A DNA stretch of 64,000 nucleotides from Amoebidium appalachense (GCA_963693365.1 CAVNZM010000012.1:8866001-8930000); one strand, 5' to 3'. Positions 36,216-50,441 are shown, numbered from the stretch's first letter. The notes: generated from the sequence alone by a model not told the origin. Made by a program: numbers and translations.

Positions 36216-36656
36216 AAAAAAACCGGACACACATGCATTTCCCTCCTCATCGCTTTTCAGAACGGTCTTTGGACTTTGTGCCTGTGCTGCTCCGCCTCTG
36301 CATCAATGTTTTTTATGAGATATTAATTTTTTGTAATAACATTTCCTTTTACGGCAAATACATTCGTTTCCTCTTATAATATGACACATTCATTTTATTC
36401 TATGGATTATCCATTTCCTTTTCTGTTAGAATCGATTTCCTTTGTAACATATCCATGTGCATGCACGTGTCGAGCGAACCACACACAGAATTCAAGCCTC
36501 CGTCTCCCCCCCCCTCCCCCCTCCCCCCCCCCCCCCCCCCCCCCCTTCCTCCCTGCCTTCCTCCCCTCACACCTTTCCGCGCGCACACAGATTCCTAAGG
36601 TATACGGTAATTTTCCAACAGTCCTGAAGCCGTTTACCCGGCCCCTGCTTCCTGCC

Positions 36657-36688
<32 letters not shown>

Positions 36689-36692
<4 letters not shown>

Positions 36693-36790
36693 ATGACTGT
36701 GTGTAAAAACAAAAGGGATGGGAAGCGAAAATTGACAAATTGCACATTGATTTCCAGAGCCGTACCCATCTGGCCCAGAGGGGTTCGTGC
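36689..36790 (+). pseudogene. Sec14-like terminal exon, decayed (right unit R2)
   Basis: Reads MTVCKNKRDGKRKLTN, matching the start of the intact terminal exon. One frame over it keeps RGSCTCREG in place of LGGKCTCKGG. The splice acceptor is replaced by CCCCAATG and the frame is broken. A possible decayed upstream exon (IPKVYGNFPTVLKPFTRP) lies at 36590-36650. Confidence 0.65.
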
Positions 36791-37014
36791 ACGTGTAGGG
36801 AGGGGAGGGGGGAGGGGGGGGGGGGGGAGGGGGGGGGGTTTGCTTGGAAAAATAAACTTCCCCCGGTGGACTTGCCACGGGGGAATGTAAGGTGGGATCG
36901 AGGACCAATCCCACACGAAGCCCATCCATTCATTTTCCCGTTGGTGGTGTCTATTATCATATGATCATATCATAACGGGTCCAGCTGCAGCCTGGCTTAT
37001 GACAGGGCTTATTC

Positions 37015-37238
37015 ATGTCATGGATTGACGTCTACCACCCGGCCCACAATCGCAGCCCCACCCAAGACACCTTCCCCACCGGCACATGCCACTGCTGCCA
37101 GCTGGGTGACCCACCACACATGCAGCAACAGTATATGCAGCAACAGTGGCTAAAAAAAGAGTTCTTTCTTGTTCGTTAGAACTCAATTGGTCTGTAAGGT
37201 CACCCACATTCGCACTTTGAAGCATAGAAGTCGTCACA

Positions 37239-37245
<7 letters not shown>
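37015..37245 (-). repeat. GGTGACC element, S2 subtype, copy k
   Basis: CCCACAATCGCAGCCCCACC, CCCACCGGCACATGCCACTG and CCAGCTGGGTGACCCACCAC; nearly identical to copy h. Its distance from the R2 terminal exon is shorter than in R1. Confidence 0.78.

Positions 37246-37328
<83 letters not shown>
37241..37328 (+). repeat. Long C-run / A-run composite
   Basis: About 49 C followed immediately by about 39 A; the longest such composite here. Confidence 0.95.
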
Positions 37329-37329
<1 letters not shown>

Positions 37330-37425
37330 ACCCACACCCACCACCACCACCGAACAATCACCACCACAGACGCTTTCCTTCCCTATATGGGGGAAGAGTT
37401 GGGATAAACACACCCAGCACAACCT

Positions 37426-37472
<47 letters not shown>

Positions 37473-37866
37473 AGACAAATGGCATAATACTGCCCGAATT
37501 CATTCTCACCCTTTCAAAACTCACATTACAATATGGAACCCAAGACTTGCTAAGGCTTTCGCTTTCCATCTTTACCCCCAGCACCTTTAAAATGAGAGGG
37601 CAATGTTTCTAAACACCTGGAGCCTTTATATCTGCTACTGTATTTTATTTGTATTCAGGGAGAACGAGGAATCTGTTTGAATACGTCAACACGTTTGAGA
37701 AGTGTTAAGGAGGCACAGGCTGAATTGGTTGCCATAGACTCAGTAGCTAGAATGATATTGAGTTTAGAATGCAGTGTTGTTTTAAATTATTTTTCATGAA
37801 TACTTTGGCTGAATTTTGTGAAACACACCTGATTTTCTTAGTTCCTGTTGGTGCCCTCATCATTAC

Positions 37867-37874
37867 TATATAAG
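37867..37874 (+). promoter_or_regulatory. TATATAAG box, orphan
   Basis: A TATA-type box in otherwise unique AT-rich sequence. No convincing coding exon follows before the poly-C block at 38060. Confidence 0.25.
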
Positions 37875-38059
37875 GGCCGTGAGTTTCTTTTCTGCAGCTG
37901 AAGCATATGCCCAATTGCTCCTTTTCCTAGTCACCACCAACCAACCAGAACGGGACCCAGTTGGCATTCTGTCCCACATCACTACAGGGGTCATCCACTT
38001 ATAAGATAACAGGTAAATACGGTTTAGGGTCTAAAATCGGCCGTAGGGTTCATTATCTT

Positions 38060-38108
<49 letters not shown>

Positions 38109-38228
38109 CGCCTGTCCGCCCGCCCGCCCGCCCGCCTCGGCCCTGTAGGTCCTTCTTCTAGGCTGCAGGAGTTTTTTTTTTTTTTTTTTAAAGGAGGACG
38201 GGGGGAGGGGAGGGAACACACACACACA

Positions 38229-38890
38229 CCGTGCACCGTGACACGGAGACACGGAGACACACACACACACACATTGTGATACACACGCGCGCACACACAC
38301 ACACACCACACACAAACACACCCAGTGACAAACGAGCACAAAATCCAAATGAACACGAAGACCTACGGGCACATTTTTGCACAACCCCCTCCACCCCCCC
38401 CACTCTCCCCCTCCCCTACCCACAAAAAAACAAAATAAAAAAAACCTCCGCGCCCATAATTATTAGAAAGCACCCACAGGATAGGAGGGGGGAAAGGGGA
38501 GAGAGAGAGAGGGGGGGGGGGGGGGAGGGGGGGGGAGGGGGGAGAACATTGGGAGGAGACGCAACACACACCGTGCACCGTCACACGGACGCACACACAA
38601 ACTGCACACACACACACATTGTGATATACACATGTACACACACACCAACACACACAACACACACACACAAGCACACAGATGGCAAACGAGCACAAAGTCC
38701 AAATGTATACGTACGCACGGACACATGCACACATTTTCGCACACACACACACACACACCCCCTCCCCCCTCCCCCCCCCCCCCCCCCCCCCCCTCCCCCC
38801 CCCCCTCCCCCCGAAAAATAAAAAAAATAAAACCTCTCCGCCCATAAAGAGGACCCACATGTACACGATAGGGGTTGGAAACAGGAAGGT

Positions 38891-38923
<33 letters not shown>

Positions 38924-39111
38924 TACGCACACACACACCGTGCACAGTCACACGGACACACACACAAAAACACACACGCACACACACATTGTGATACACA
39001 CACGTGCACACACACACACACACACACAAACCCAGGGTCAAACAAACACAAAATCCAAATGTACACACAGACATATGCATACATTTTCGCACAGCCGCCC
39101 TCCCCCTCCGC

Positions 39112-39188
<77 letters not shown>

Positions 39189-39283
39189 AAAACACCCTGC
39201 ACAGCAGCCCAAAAAAAGGACCGACAGGCCAGGGGGAAAGGGGGGAGGGGGAACCACACACACCGTGCACGATGACCCAGCCG

Positions 39284-39327
<44 letters not shown>

Positions 39328-39500
39328 ACACACAGACACACACACGTTGTGATACACATACTTGCACACGCACACCACACACACACACACCCAAACACAC
39401 AGTGGGGGACAAACGAACACAAAAACCAAACGTACACACACTCTCAGATATATGCACACATTTTCGCACAGAAAGGTGCATAGCAGAGCCGGGGGGAGTC
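38229..39500 (+). repeat. Tandem array of about 340-bp units (four copies)
   Basis: Units begin with ACCGTGCACNNTNACNC at 38229, 38571, 38937 and 39261 (spacings 342, 366 and 324 bp). Each repeats the order ACACATTGTGATACACA, CAAACGAACACAAAATCCAA (variants), ACATTTTCGCACA, a poly-C run, AAAAATAAAACCTCCGCCCA (variants) and a poly-G run. Variation is mainly in the homopolymer and CA lengths. Confidence 0.85.
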
Positions 39501-39557
39501 CCTGTCCGAGCACCGTGGGCCTTTAATGTAAGCAGGTACAATATTTCTTAGCCGGTT

Positions 39558-39690
<133 letters not shown>

Positions 39691-40039
39691 TTTTCGGTCT
39701 GTTGATTGGTAACGAAGCAAGAGCTTCCAGAGGACTCCAAGCTAATCAGAAAAGAAATATGATCAGATTCTGCTGCACAGAAAAGGACTTTTCTTGTGCA
39801 CAGCCCAACTTCGTAATAATAATACTAGACTAGATTAAATAAGTAAGGAAGGCACAGCCCCCCTCAGAATCCCCCCGTCCCCCCCCCCCCCCCCCCCCCC
39901 CTTCCCCCTTACCTTATTTCCCCCTCAGCCTCGGTAGCCCCCAGAAGCTTAGTTTTTTCCAAAAAATCTATTACTAATTATATAGGTGAATTATCTTAAT
40001 CCTTAATTACCCCTGTAAGTTGAAAAACTATACTAAAGT

Positions 40040-40215
40040 TTGACTACAACAGGCTAGAGATTGTCCCCATTTGGGTGACCAACCACGGTGCCTGCTGCAG
40101 CAGCAGATCCTTGAGCATTGTTGACTCACAGTAGGGCTCAGTGCCAGAGCATCTCACAGCTATGGAGATGAGAGGGAGGGTCACACATAACTCTTTGCTG
40201 AAACCCAAGCAAAAC
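40040..40215 (-). repeat. GGTGACC element, copy l
   Basis: TTGGGTGACCAACCACGGTG, CCTGCTGCAGCAGC and AGGGTCACACATAACTCTTT, then GCTGAAA. More diverged than the others. Confidence 0.6.
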
Positions 40216-40949
40216 CACCCCTCCTCCCCCCCCCCCCCCCCCCCCCCCTTCCCCCCTTGCCCCCGTCCTCTTCTCCAAAAGAGGAAAAAAAAAAAAAAGA
40301 CACCTTGACCCACCATTGATTCATGCAACCTCTGACCAGATTCGTAACTTTGCAATTGTTCTAAGAGCTGATGGAAGGAGGAAAGAGCGAGGAAAACACA
40401 TCTCAGTGTCAGTAATTCTGAATGAAATGAAACAATCTAAACCTGGGGAGGAACTCAAATGGATATCGGATGTGGGTGGGTGAGTGGTTCGGTGGGCTGG
40501 GTGAGTGGGTGGTTTTTTTTTTTTTTTTTTTTGGGGGGGGGGGGGGTAGGGAGGGATACCGGGTGTGAGGGAATGGGGGTGGGGTTGGGGGGGGGGGGAG
40601 GGGGAGGGGGGGGGGGGGTTTGGGGGGGGGGGGGGGGGGAGGGGAGGGGGGAGGGGGGGGGGGGGGGGGGGAGGGGGAGGAGGGAGGGGGGCAACGAGGT
40701 AGACTTGCTGCATTTTGTGCCAAAAAAGCAGAACTTTTCTTGAAGCCTTGCAAACGAGTTCTATAATTTCAAATTTGGTGCTCGGTACTTGTCCCTTTAC
40801 AGGCAGTAGGTAAGACAGCATCTATTCAATATTCCCCGCCAGTGTGCACGAGATGGCGTAAGGACATCACCACCAGCCAATTCTTTTTTTTAGTTTCATT
40901 TCATATGCGGAGTGACTATTGAGGGAGTCATACCAACAACCAAATTACA

Positions 40950-41180
40950 AAAGCGCAACCTGCTACATTGCCAATGGCTATTTACTGTAACCGAACCCGT
41001 CCCACAACCACAGCTACAACAGTTATCGTATGGGTCGGCCACTCATATCTCGGTCAGTTGGGTGACCCCAAAAGCAATATTAATACATGCCACAGTGGTG
41101 GCAGCAGTACGTGAGGAGTCCAATGCCCTTCCCTTGGATGGGTCGCCCAATAAAGCCATTGCCGAAATCAAACCAAAACA
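40950..41180 (-). repeat. GGTGACC element, copy m (diverged S2)
   Basis: GTCCCACAACCACAGCTACA, then GTTGGGTGACCCCAAAAGCA and GTGGTGGCAGCAGTA. It keeps the order of the S2 blocks but with many changes. Confidence 0.5.
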
Positions 41181-41374
41181 TATGCCCCCCCCCCCCCCCC
41201 CCTCCCCCCCTCCCCCCCCCCCCCCCCCCCCTCCCCCCGCCCGCCGCCCTCCCTTCTCCCCCACCCCTACCCCCTCAGGCCCCATCCTCCATCCCCCTAC
41301 ATGACAAATAACTTCATAATACCTCCCCTCAAAGTTCCCCCCCTCCCCCCCCCCCCCCCCCCCGGCACACACGT

Positions 41375-41411
<37 letters not shown>

Positions 41412-42747
41412 CGCTCAAAACATAAGCGCAAGTGCTGACTCACGGCCTGAGTATTCTACGGTAACCTGCCGGTAGGCAACTAACAGAAACCCTATCAGAA
41501 CAAAAATAAGGACATTAAGGAAGGTGGTGGCAGGTCACCGTAAACGATTCGAGCAAAGAAGAACACGAACGTGGAAGCAGAGTGGCAAGACTATAAGCAG
41601 GTTGGTTGCTCATTAATGTATTTTACTTCGTTTTTTCGAATTCTCTTTCTTTTTTGTTGTTTGTTTAATCCCACTGATGTATATGTGATATGGGTAGAAA
41701 ATGACAGAGTTTTTGGTTTTACACTTAATGTTGTTTGAGTAACATCCGGGTTTGCTGAGGCCAGCTGGGTTCTTCCCCCGTGCTCCCAACCCCTCCCCCC
41801 CCCCCCCACCCCCTCCCCCCCCCATAGAACAGCGAGGGGACCGGGGGGGGGGGGGGGGGGGGAGGGGAGAGAAGCAGAAAGGCCTCGCTGGGAACGGGGC
41901 GGGGGGGGGGGGGGGGGGGGGATTATATAGGTATCAGGACAAAAATAGGGGCACTAAGGAAGGAGGTTGAAGGTAGCCGATGAGGAAAGACCACATATAA
42001 ATGAAAGCAAAGTGGCAAGGCTATGAGCAGGTTACTTATTCCAACATTGAGTTTGTTTTTTCGAATTCTCTTTTCTTTTCTTTTTTGTTTTTGTGTTTCC
42101 TTTTTTTTATTTTTATTTTTTTCCTTTTTCTTTTTTTCTTTTCTTTTCTTTTCTTTTCTTTTTTTTGGGGGGGGGGGGGGGGGGGGGGGGGGGAGAGGGG
42201 GCAATCAAGAGAGGAAGGGGGGAAGGGGGGGAGGGGGTGGGGGTGGAGGGGGAGGGAGATTGTCACCTCTTTTTTTTTAGCGCTTCTCACGGGCAGACTC
42301 TGAATATGAAATAATGTGACTTTAACCTAATAATGTCTCACCACTTCTTAAACCCCGCTTTTATCATCCGTCAGGACAATAGACATTTCCCTGCGAACTT
42401 GTCTAATCTTGTTGCTCCCCCCCCCCCCCCCCCCCCCCCCCCTCCCCTTCCACCCCCGCCCCCCCCTGCCCCGAACCCCCTAAACACCTATACCCGCTGA
42501 CACTAGGAGAAAGAAGCGAAGATCAGATGAAGGAATAGAGGTGATGCATCTACTTTCAAATGTCCCCTCATGGAGAAGCGAAGCAGTTTGCCTTTACAAC
42601 CGGTAGAACACAGACAGATGTTTCACGCACATGAGCAGGCATGTGCTAATGTGAACATGCCCCTGCCCGTGACGGTGACGGTGCCACTGAGCCCGGAAAA
42701 AAAAAAAAAAAACATCGTACGCGCATGGGTGTACGCGTGCGCGCGCC

Positions 42748-42820
<73 letters not shown>

Positions 42821-42962
42821 GCGCGCGCGTGCGCGCACGCGCACGCATGCACACATGCGCCCACCTACACGCACCCACATGCACACACATGCATAAACAC
42901 AAACACACACACACACACACGCGCGCGCGCACACGCACACACACACCAGACACACACACACA

Positions 42963-43056
<94 letters not shown>

Positions 43057-44460
43057 CACACACGTGCACATACACCGAGTCTGAAGCTCACACGCCTGCA
43101 CACACCCCCAAACGTGCACACAAGTTTTGTTCCAGCCTCGTACACCGGTAGGAAGAGGAACTCTCAGTTTTGTTTATTCTTTGCCCATTGCCTTTTTCCT
43201 TCCCCGTTCTTGTTTTCCCTTTGGACAAACCTTGCACCCCCTCTTTGTTTGACCGTTCCAGAGTCCCAGTCGTGTTTTAGATGCGAACCTGCCACATCCT
43301 ACATTCACTGCCAAATTTCCATCGCAGATTGCGGATGTGATTGTGTGTTGCAAACCAGGGGGGGAGACTAAATTGCACAGCATAGGTGCACACATGCACA
43401 CGGAACTTCTCCCCCCCCCCCAGTACGTGGCACCCACACGCACAGCTCACATACGCACACACAGCACTTTTTAGCGGTCCTGCCGCACTCTGCTGCTGGT
43501 AGGGAGGGGGGGGGGGAGGGGAGGGGGGGGAGGGTGTATCCCTGTGCTTATAAAGAGGGGACCACCCATTTTTCCACAAATGGTTCATAATAGGATAATA
43601 ATCAACCCCAACACAACAAAAACGCTGCCAAACAACACTGCATACCAAAGAAACGAGACCCAGAATGCCTCATCATATGGGGGACACATGCCGGGTTGCA
43701 GGGCTAGGGAGGAGGAGCGAGAAGGGGATTTTTTGTGTGTGGTGTGTGTGTGTGCCGGGGGGGGGGGGGGGGGGGGGGAAGGGTTGGGATGTTTGAGGCT
43801 ATGCCGACAGTGTGGATTATCAGTGTTCTTTCACATTCCGCCAGGGCCAGGGCATTTGTGATAATCCTCCTTTACATATAGCCAAACACCCCCCCCCCCC
43901 CCCCCCTCCCCCGGGCCCCCCATGTCCCCCCCAGGCGCCGTCCGGGGCCTTCCATTTAACTGAGGCATCTCTTCGATCATGGCAACTTGTCGCCCAATTT
44001 TTTGGCAACTTGTTGCCCCATTTTTGAATTCGTGAGAGCTCGAGGGAGGGAGGGAGGGACTCAAGAGGGAGGGAGGGAGGGAGGAAGGGACGGGGTGAGG
44101 GGGGGGGGGGGGGAGGGGGAGGAAGGTGGGGAAGGGGACATGGGGGGGGAGCCCGGGGGGAGGGGGCGGGGAGGGGGGGAAGGGGGGAAGAGGGAGGAGT
44201 GATGATGTCTGGCACTCTAATATATTAGCTGCAACATGATCCATTCCTCAAACCAGCCCCCGTCAGTGATCCTATCCCCGCGGGCCCCCTCGCTCTCGCC
44301 CCCATGTTTCTAGCTTCTTCTTCTTTCAAGGGTGGTTATATAATATTAGGTCATTCAGCTACCTCCAACCCCCCTCCCTCCCCCCCCCCCCCCCCCCCCC
44401 CCGGCCCCCCCCCCTTTCCCCTCCCTCCCCCGGGCCCCCTTGCCCGCCCGCCCGCCCGGC
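41170..44460. repeat. Poly-C/poly-G runs and large (CA)n arrays without supported genes
   Basis: Poly-C 41185-41235 and 41341-41363, poly-G 41845-41862 and 41901-41920, T-rich to G-run 42060-42194, poly-C 42416-42442. (CA)n/(CG)n lies at 42749-42850 and 42901-43055. A short piece after an acceptor (about 43345, IADVIVCCKPGGETK) could be an exon but stands alone. Confidence 0.75.
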
Positions 44461-44469
44461 ATTATAATA

Positions 44470-47400
44470 GCACATTCCTTTCCGTCTACCCTCCCTCCCA
44501 TCATGACAAACTCTGCTATACTGACGGATGGAGTACTAAGTACATGGGGGTTAACGTTTGGAATACGGGTACACTATTATTATTGTCTTTCGAAAAATTC
44601 AGCAAAGTTTTGCAGCCTTATTACTTAGTTTGTAAAATAACACCGTGGCACTCAGTACTGACTGATAGGGAATCGAAATGTTTTCGTGCTTTATTAGGCC
44701 CTGTCTGACGGTTTGAGTTCCAAGAATACACCATGACTCGCAGTGACGCATTCCCGCTCAGCCTGCAGGCCTAGGAGCTGCCTGCAGGGCAAAATAATAC
44801 ACGCATTATTATTTATGCCACTGAGATTTAGAACTACAATATCATAACAAGCGATTATAGCAGCATGCATATGCGCATGAGTCTAATATTCCTACTTTTT
44901 TTATTGTTTTATAAAAGCATATTTCTACTTGAATATGATATACGCGCTAGTTCTGTACCTATAGCCATATTCTCCGCCCCTTTATTTTTAGAGCTTGTGT
45001 TCAGGGTCCAGGGACCAGGCACGCCCCATGGTTGCAACTTGTTATGTGTTGGCGTGCGAGCAGGGGAGGCTCGGAGGCGCGATGCGCACGTGCACGTGCA
45101 TGCATTGTCTCTTGCTTTATTGCATACAGATTTGGAGGTGGCATGGTTGCACCCAGCGCAGTGAACACCTCGGGCGCACCGGCGGGGAAAGGAGCTCGAG
45201 AAGGGGGGGAGGGGGGGGAGGGAGGAGGCGAGGGAGGGAAGGGGGGTTTCAGCTTGTATGACCGGATTTGGAACGCAAGAAGTGCCGCAGCACGTCATCA
45301 TGCATATCACGACAGAAAACGTGTCGCAAAATCAATAAGCTTTAGTTATCCAGCTCTGTGTGTTTGTTGTTTTGGCGCGTATTGGCGACAGCCAGACAGC
45401 ATATGTTTCACGGTGTATACGCTTGATATCGATCGCACGGGGCACAACCGCCGTGACGGGGCCGCGGCCTGGTCGTGCCACCGGTCGTGCGCCGCTGAGT
45501 TGGAGGTGGGCGATACGAGACAGCCGAATAGATTTCGTTAGATCTATTCGAATGTTAGGGCGATCTGATTGGGCCATCATGTGGTGCGTTTTAGTCCAAT
45601 CAGCGATGGCTCAGTCGAAGGCTAATTCCATGCGAAAACATTCCTGAGTGGCACGCGTACGGCGTCCATACACACTACACATAAACCAAACAACAAGAGC
45701 ACATTGAGAAGCTTCTTACATGTGAAAGCTGAAATGAAACTAGATGAAATATTTAAAAGTCTTACTGTGTGACCAGTACCGCGTTTTAGTTAGTAGAGTA
45801 GTTACCACATCGAGAAATTGTGATCACTGACCAGCGATACAGATCTATAGGTATGTCAATTGGATGCCGATGATAAACAGCACATTCCCCCCGGTCGTGG
45901 CGGCCACTATCGAAACCGTTGAATGGGGCGCGATCATTCTTGTTTCCCTTGCAATTGTACGTATCATGAGCTCACGTATCATGTGAATCACCGCTACATA
46001 CATGCTGGGGGTGTATTTTCTATCACTACTGGCACATGCTTTCCTCGACGCTTGATTCCATTGAACACATGGAAATTGGAAAAGCAGACTGCACTTGTTC
46101 GCATCAGGTTTAGCGTCTAAATTTGGAGCTATGAAAAAAACAAAGCAAGAGCGATTAGCATAGCCTACTCCGACCATGGTACCGACCGAATACAGGCTAC
46201 GGAGGACACTCAAAAGTATTTGGGGAATGAGTGAATAATGTTATGTCGACGGAAAAAAGTAATATTTTCCCGTGCTGCAGCATGCCACTGCCAGCGCCAT
46301 GCCTGTAGCAATATATTTCGACGGATCTCACGCGTGGGCATCAGCCATTTCTGAATTTCAGCCAAGCTGCAACGAGTTCCGTATTGGCTCTTTATCACAG
46401 CCAAAATAGACCAACAATCTATTCAAGGCAATTGGTCAGGGTTCGGAAATCGTTGACTGTGGTAGCGCGAACATCAGACCCCACTACATGTAGCTCTAGA
46501 GATCTCCACCGTAGTAGGCCTACGTACGGTGTCGTCGGCTCAAGGGCTCAGTCAGCCTACTTCGCCCAGTGACGGACGGTGTACACACACTGAACACACG
46601 TACGCGTGTACGGATCAACGTCCTGAAAAAGTTGCATGTAGTCTAAACGCGCAATTATATATACAGATACCTATGCTTGTGCATCGTATGCGTATTGGTG
46701 AAGGCCTTGTGGCAGAAGAAGCATGTAGGAGCTGCAGTACGACACTACTATAGTTCAGGTCAGTAGCATATCCTACATGCATGCATGCATGCTTGCATTT
46801 GCAGCTGCATATATATGCTCGCATGCAATCCCGTATAAGGCGTCACGGAGCACGCCGCTACGTATACTAATTGGGTCATATCTGTGCGGCACAAATATGA
46901 TTGAAAAAAAGGGGCTTCAGTACTACCAGCATGATACAACACTAAGATGTTGAATACACACAGACAAATATTGGGCGAAGTTTACATACCGTGAGCCGAA
47001 AAAGTTTGCAATGCGCATCCACTTTGATATGGAACCCCCAGTAGGATCCAGCCAGGAGTGGCTTCTTCCACATAACACGTTGGTATGATGCCATCCTCGG
47101 TGCACGCACTACTATTTGTAGTCGCGTATGAGCCACCCCGGAACGATATGTGGCTGCACCGTTCCGAATGCAGGGAGCCTACGTAGCCTACATGCATGCA
47201 GTAACCCATGAAGATACCGATCAACTCTCAGCTCTACTTTTTGAATGTGCTGGGAGAGCTGGCCCACATATGCGTTCCGTAATAAGACATACACCCCTAC
47301 TACGTTTAAATTCTTGCATGCATCGAATTGCTTGCAAATTGCAATATGTACAGCCGGGTCGTGGGTGCCACCCACACGTGCATTTACCGGCAAGCCCGTC

Positions 47401-47860
47401 TCACCGTCGGAACCTTTTCGGAACACGCCCGCAGGGCCGGAACTGGGTGAAAAAAGGCTCGATTGGTTCGTTACATAATTGATCTGATTGGATTGTTCAA
47501 TAGGAAAGAATTCGCACTGGAATGTTCCAAGTGTCAGGTGCCGCCTTCAAGTGTCGTGGCTTTCAATTGCGGCAGGGCTGCACTACAGTAGGAGTCACGG
47601 AAATGGTAATGGCACCAAAAATGGGCATGAGAAAATTCTCACACAGCCTCCTCCGTATCCCTATAATCTTTCGAAATACACTTATCACAATGTTCAGCCA
47701 ATTTAGCGCTCTAATGATGATCATAAGTTCGGAATTTCTTGCCTTCCCGTTATCGGAGCTGGAAAGGGCTTCGTTTGTTTTCTCGAAGGATCTACCAAAA
47801 AGGCAAGTCCAACAAATCTAGCGCACCTATTGGCCCATGCGGCTTTTCTACTTCTTTCTC
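44470..47860. other. Largely unique intergenic region
   Basis: Few homopolymers. Several CCAAT/ATTGG motifs are present (for example 45568 and 45597) and there is a GCATGCATGCATGCATGC stretch near 46780. The open frames here lack family signatures and compete on both strands, so none is called. Confidence 0.5.
45525..45550. other. Perfect 9-bp inverted repeat
   Basis: CGAATAGAT - TTCGTTAG - ATCTATTCG forms a perfect 9-bp stem with an 8-nt loop, in sequence without an assigned gene. Confidence 0.6.
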
Positions 47861-47928
47861 CCAGGCGTTGCAGAAATCTGATTGGTTACTGAAGACAACA
47901 AAGCCAGTGCTCTAGGTTACTGACATCT

Positions 47929-48000
47929 GATTGGCTACTCTCTAATCGGCCATTTTTCGGTGCCTATATAACCCGCCTCCACATTTTGAAGCACTCTCAG
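47929..48000 (+). promoter_or_regulatory. Promoter of the C2H2 zinc-finger gene
   Basis: CTGATTGGCTACT (47928-47940) acts as a CCAAT-type box; TATATAA is at 47965-47971. About 30 bp later lies CTCTCAGTTGT, a plausible initiator. The ATG is at 48096, giving a 5' UTR near 100 nt. Confidence 0.65.
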
Positions 48001-48095
48001 TTGTACCAACCGCTTGGCCATATGAAAGTCACTTAGTTTTCGACTTCGTTACTCGTTTTTCGTTTTTCAGCAAGCAATAGCGCAAATTCAAAATC

Positions 48096-48852
48096 ATGAC
48101 CGCATTCGTTGACCGCGCACCTGTAGGCGGTATGGCGTGCCGCACGCCCATTCTGCCCAGCATGTCGCGTGGGTGCCTAGCCCCTCCGAAACCCATTTCC
48201 CTTCCTCTTAGCCCACGCACACGCCGTCCCCGCGAGCAGCTAGACCGCAAATTTCTCTGCCCCATGCCCGGGTGTTGCCGTAGATACGCGCTCCCTAATA
48301 GTCTTCACCAACACTTAAAAAAGGCGCACGAAGTTTACTTCCCCCCCCGGTTCTCGCGGCCGCCCCAAGGGTGGACGTAAAGACTCAGCGGGTTCGTGTG
48401 GTTCCCCCTGCGAGCCTTCCACCCCTGTTTTGGATGTCAAGTTTTTTGAGTTGGAGGGGTTGAATTCAAACTGTGCAAGCCCTATCATTTCCGACTCAAG
48501 TGATAATGTCTCGTGTTGGTCTCCCAACAGCATTGCCAGCGACACCACATTCACGTATAACAGCGCCACAAGCTCGCCCACCAGCCCCGCCATTACCCTT
48601 GACGACCTCGATTTTTCTCTCCCCAACTTTGACGTTGACCCAACTGCCGACACTGCGGCTACTACCGACCTCTCTTTCCCGGTTTTGGACCCTCTCTCTT
48701 TGCCTACCATCATCCCCTTTGAGCCTGTTGTTGATACGGAAACAGCACCCAGCGCTCTCCAGCTACCCGAGTTAACACAGGAGCAAATCGAGAAGTTGGC
48801 GGGTGAGTTACGCGCTCTGTGCGCCCAAAACCCCGTGTGCTTCGTGGGGTAA
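48096..48852 (+). CDS. C2H2 zinc-finger transcription-factor-like protein, split by a +1 frame change
   Basis: The first frame (48096-48380) starts MTAFVDRAPVGGMACR and has one zinc finger, FLCPMPGCCRRYALPNSLHQ then HLKKAH (C-x4-C-x12-H-x4-H). It then stops shortly after a run of eight C (48341-48348). The +1 frame is open from 48319 to 48852 and carries an acidic, Ser/Thr/Pro-rich segment (ELEGLNSNCASP, DDLDFSLPNFDVDP) ending LRALCAQNPVCFVG. A one-base shift at the C8 run would give one protein of about 250 residues: a DNA-binding finger plus an acidic domain that could be an activation domain. Explanations are a homopolymer sequencing error, a real mutation, programmed +1 shifting, or two overlapping proteins. 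The likely site of action is the nucleus, by family. Confidence 0.65.
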
Positions 48853-49383
48853 AACACTGACAAGACAGGTGGGAGCCTACTCCTTTCCACCACCATCCAG
48901 CACGAAAAACAACAACAACAACAACAACGACGACAGCCATTTGTAATGGCTTTCTTTTTCTTTTTCTTTTTCAAGCAGGCAACTGCGAACCAAATCTGGA
49001 AACGGCAATTTGGCGTGCACGGAACACTCTTCCATCTTCCAAAGCACCACGTGACGCCATAACGCCAGACCTTCATCTACTCCAACATTCCAACCAATCT
49101 TTGCTCCCTAGCAACCACTGCCAGTCACGTAATGGTCTTTCAACAGTGTATGACATTGCTCCAATCACGGGCAAGCGCTCGTCAGTTGATTACTTCGTGA
49201 CTTTGGCATATTATCAAATGTAGAATATATAATAAGATGCAAATACTGGCTGTTTGCATTCCTACGAATGACCTTAATGTGTTATCCCCTAACACCAGCC
49301 TGGCATGTAAATTGGTTGAAACTTTAGACGTGAAAATAGACCGTTAGTTATAAAGCACAGCTCCCGGTGAATTGTGTTTCGAA

Positions 49384-49389
49384 AATAAA
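49384..49389 (+). terminator. Possible poly(A) signal of the zinc-finger gene
   Basis: AATAAA about 530 bp after the stop at 48852; no closer hexamer was seen. Confidence 0.3.
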
Positions 49390-49418
49390 TATCTAACATG
49401 ATTTTAAAATGCATTTAT

Positions 49419-50270
<852 letters not shown>

Positions 50271-50441
50271 CGAAAGTGCCCGCATAAACATGCGCCACAG
50301 GAACACACAAGAGCACATGACACGCACATACACACACAACACGTGCGAACATGCAAAGTACCTTCACAGACTCAACTGCAAGCGGATAAATAGTGTGTGA
50401 GCGTGACGCACACTCTCACGATGTCCAATCAGAGCCAGGAG

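Noticed and set aside
38463-39513. Minus-strand open frames above 300 codons rich in Cys/Val
   Set aside because: They translate (CA)n in a tandem satellite; the repeated peptide simply mirrors the 340-bp DNA unit.
47112-47482. Overlapping open frames of 104 and 110 codons on opposite strands
   Set aside because: Neither has a recognisable domain, splice signals or promoter, and they contradict each other.
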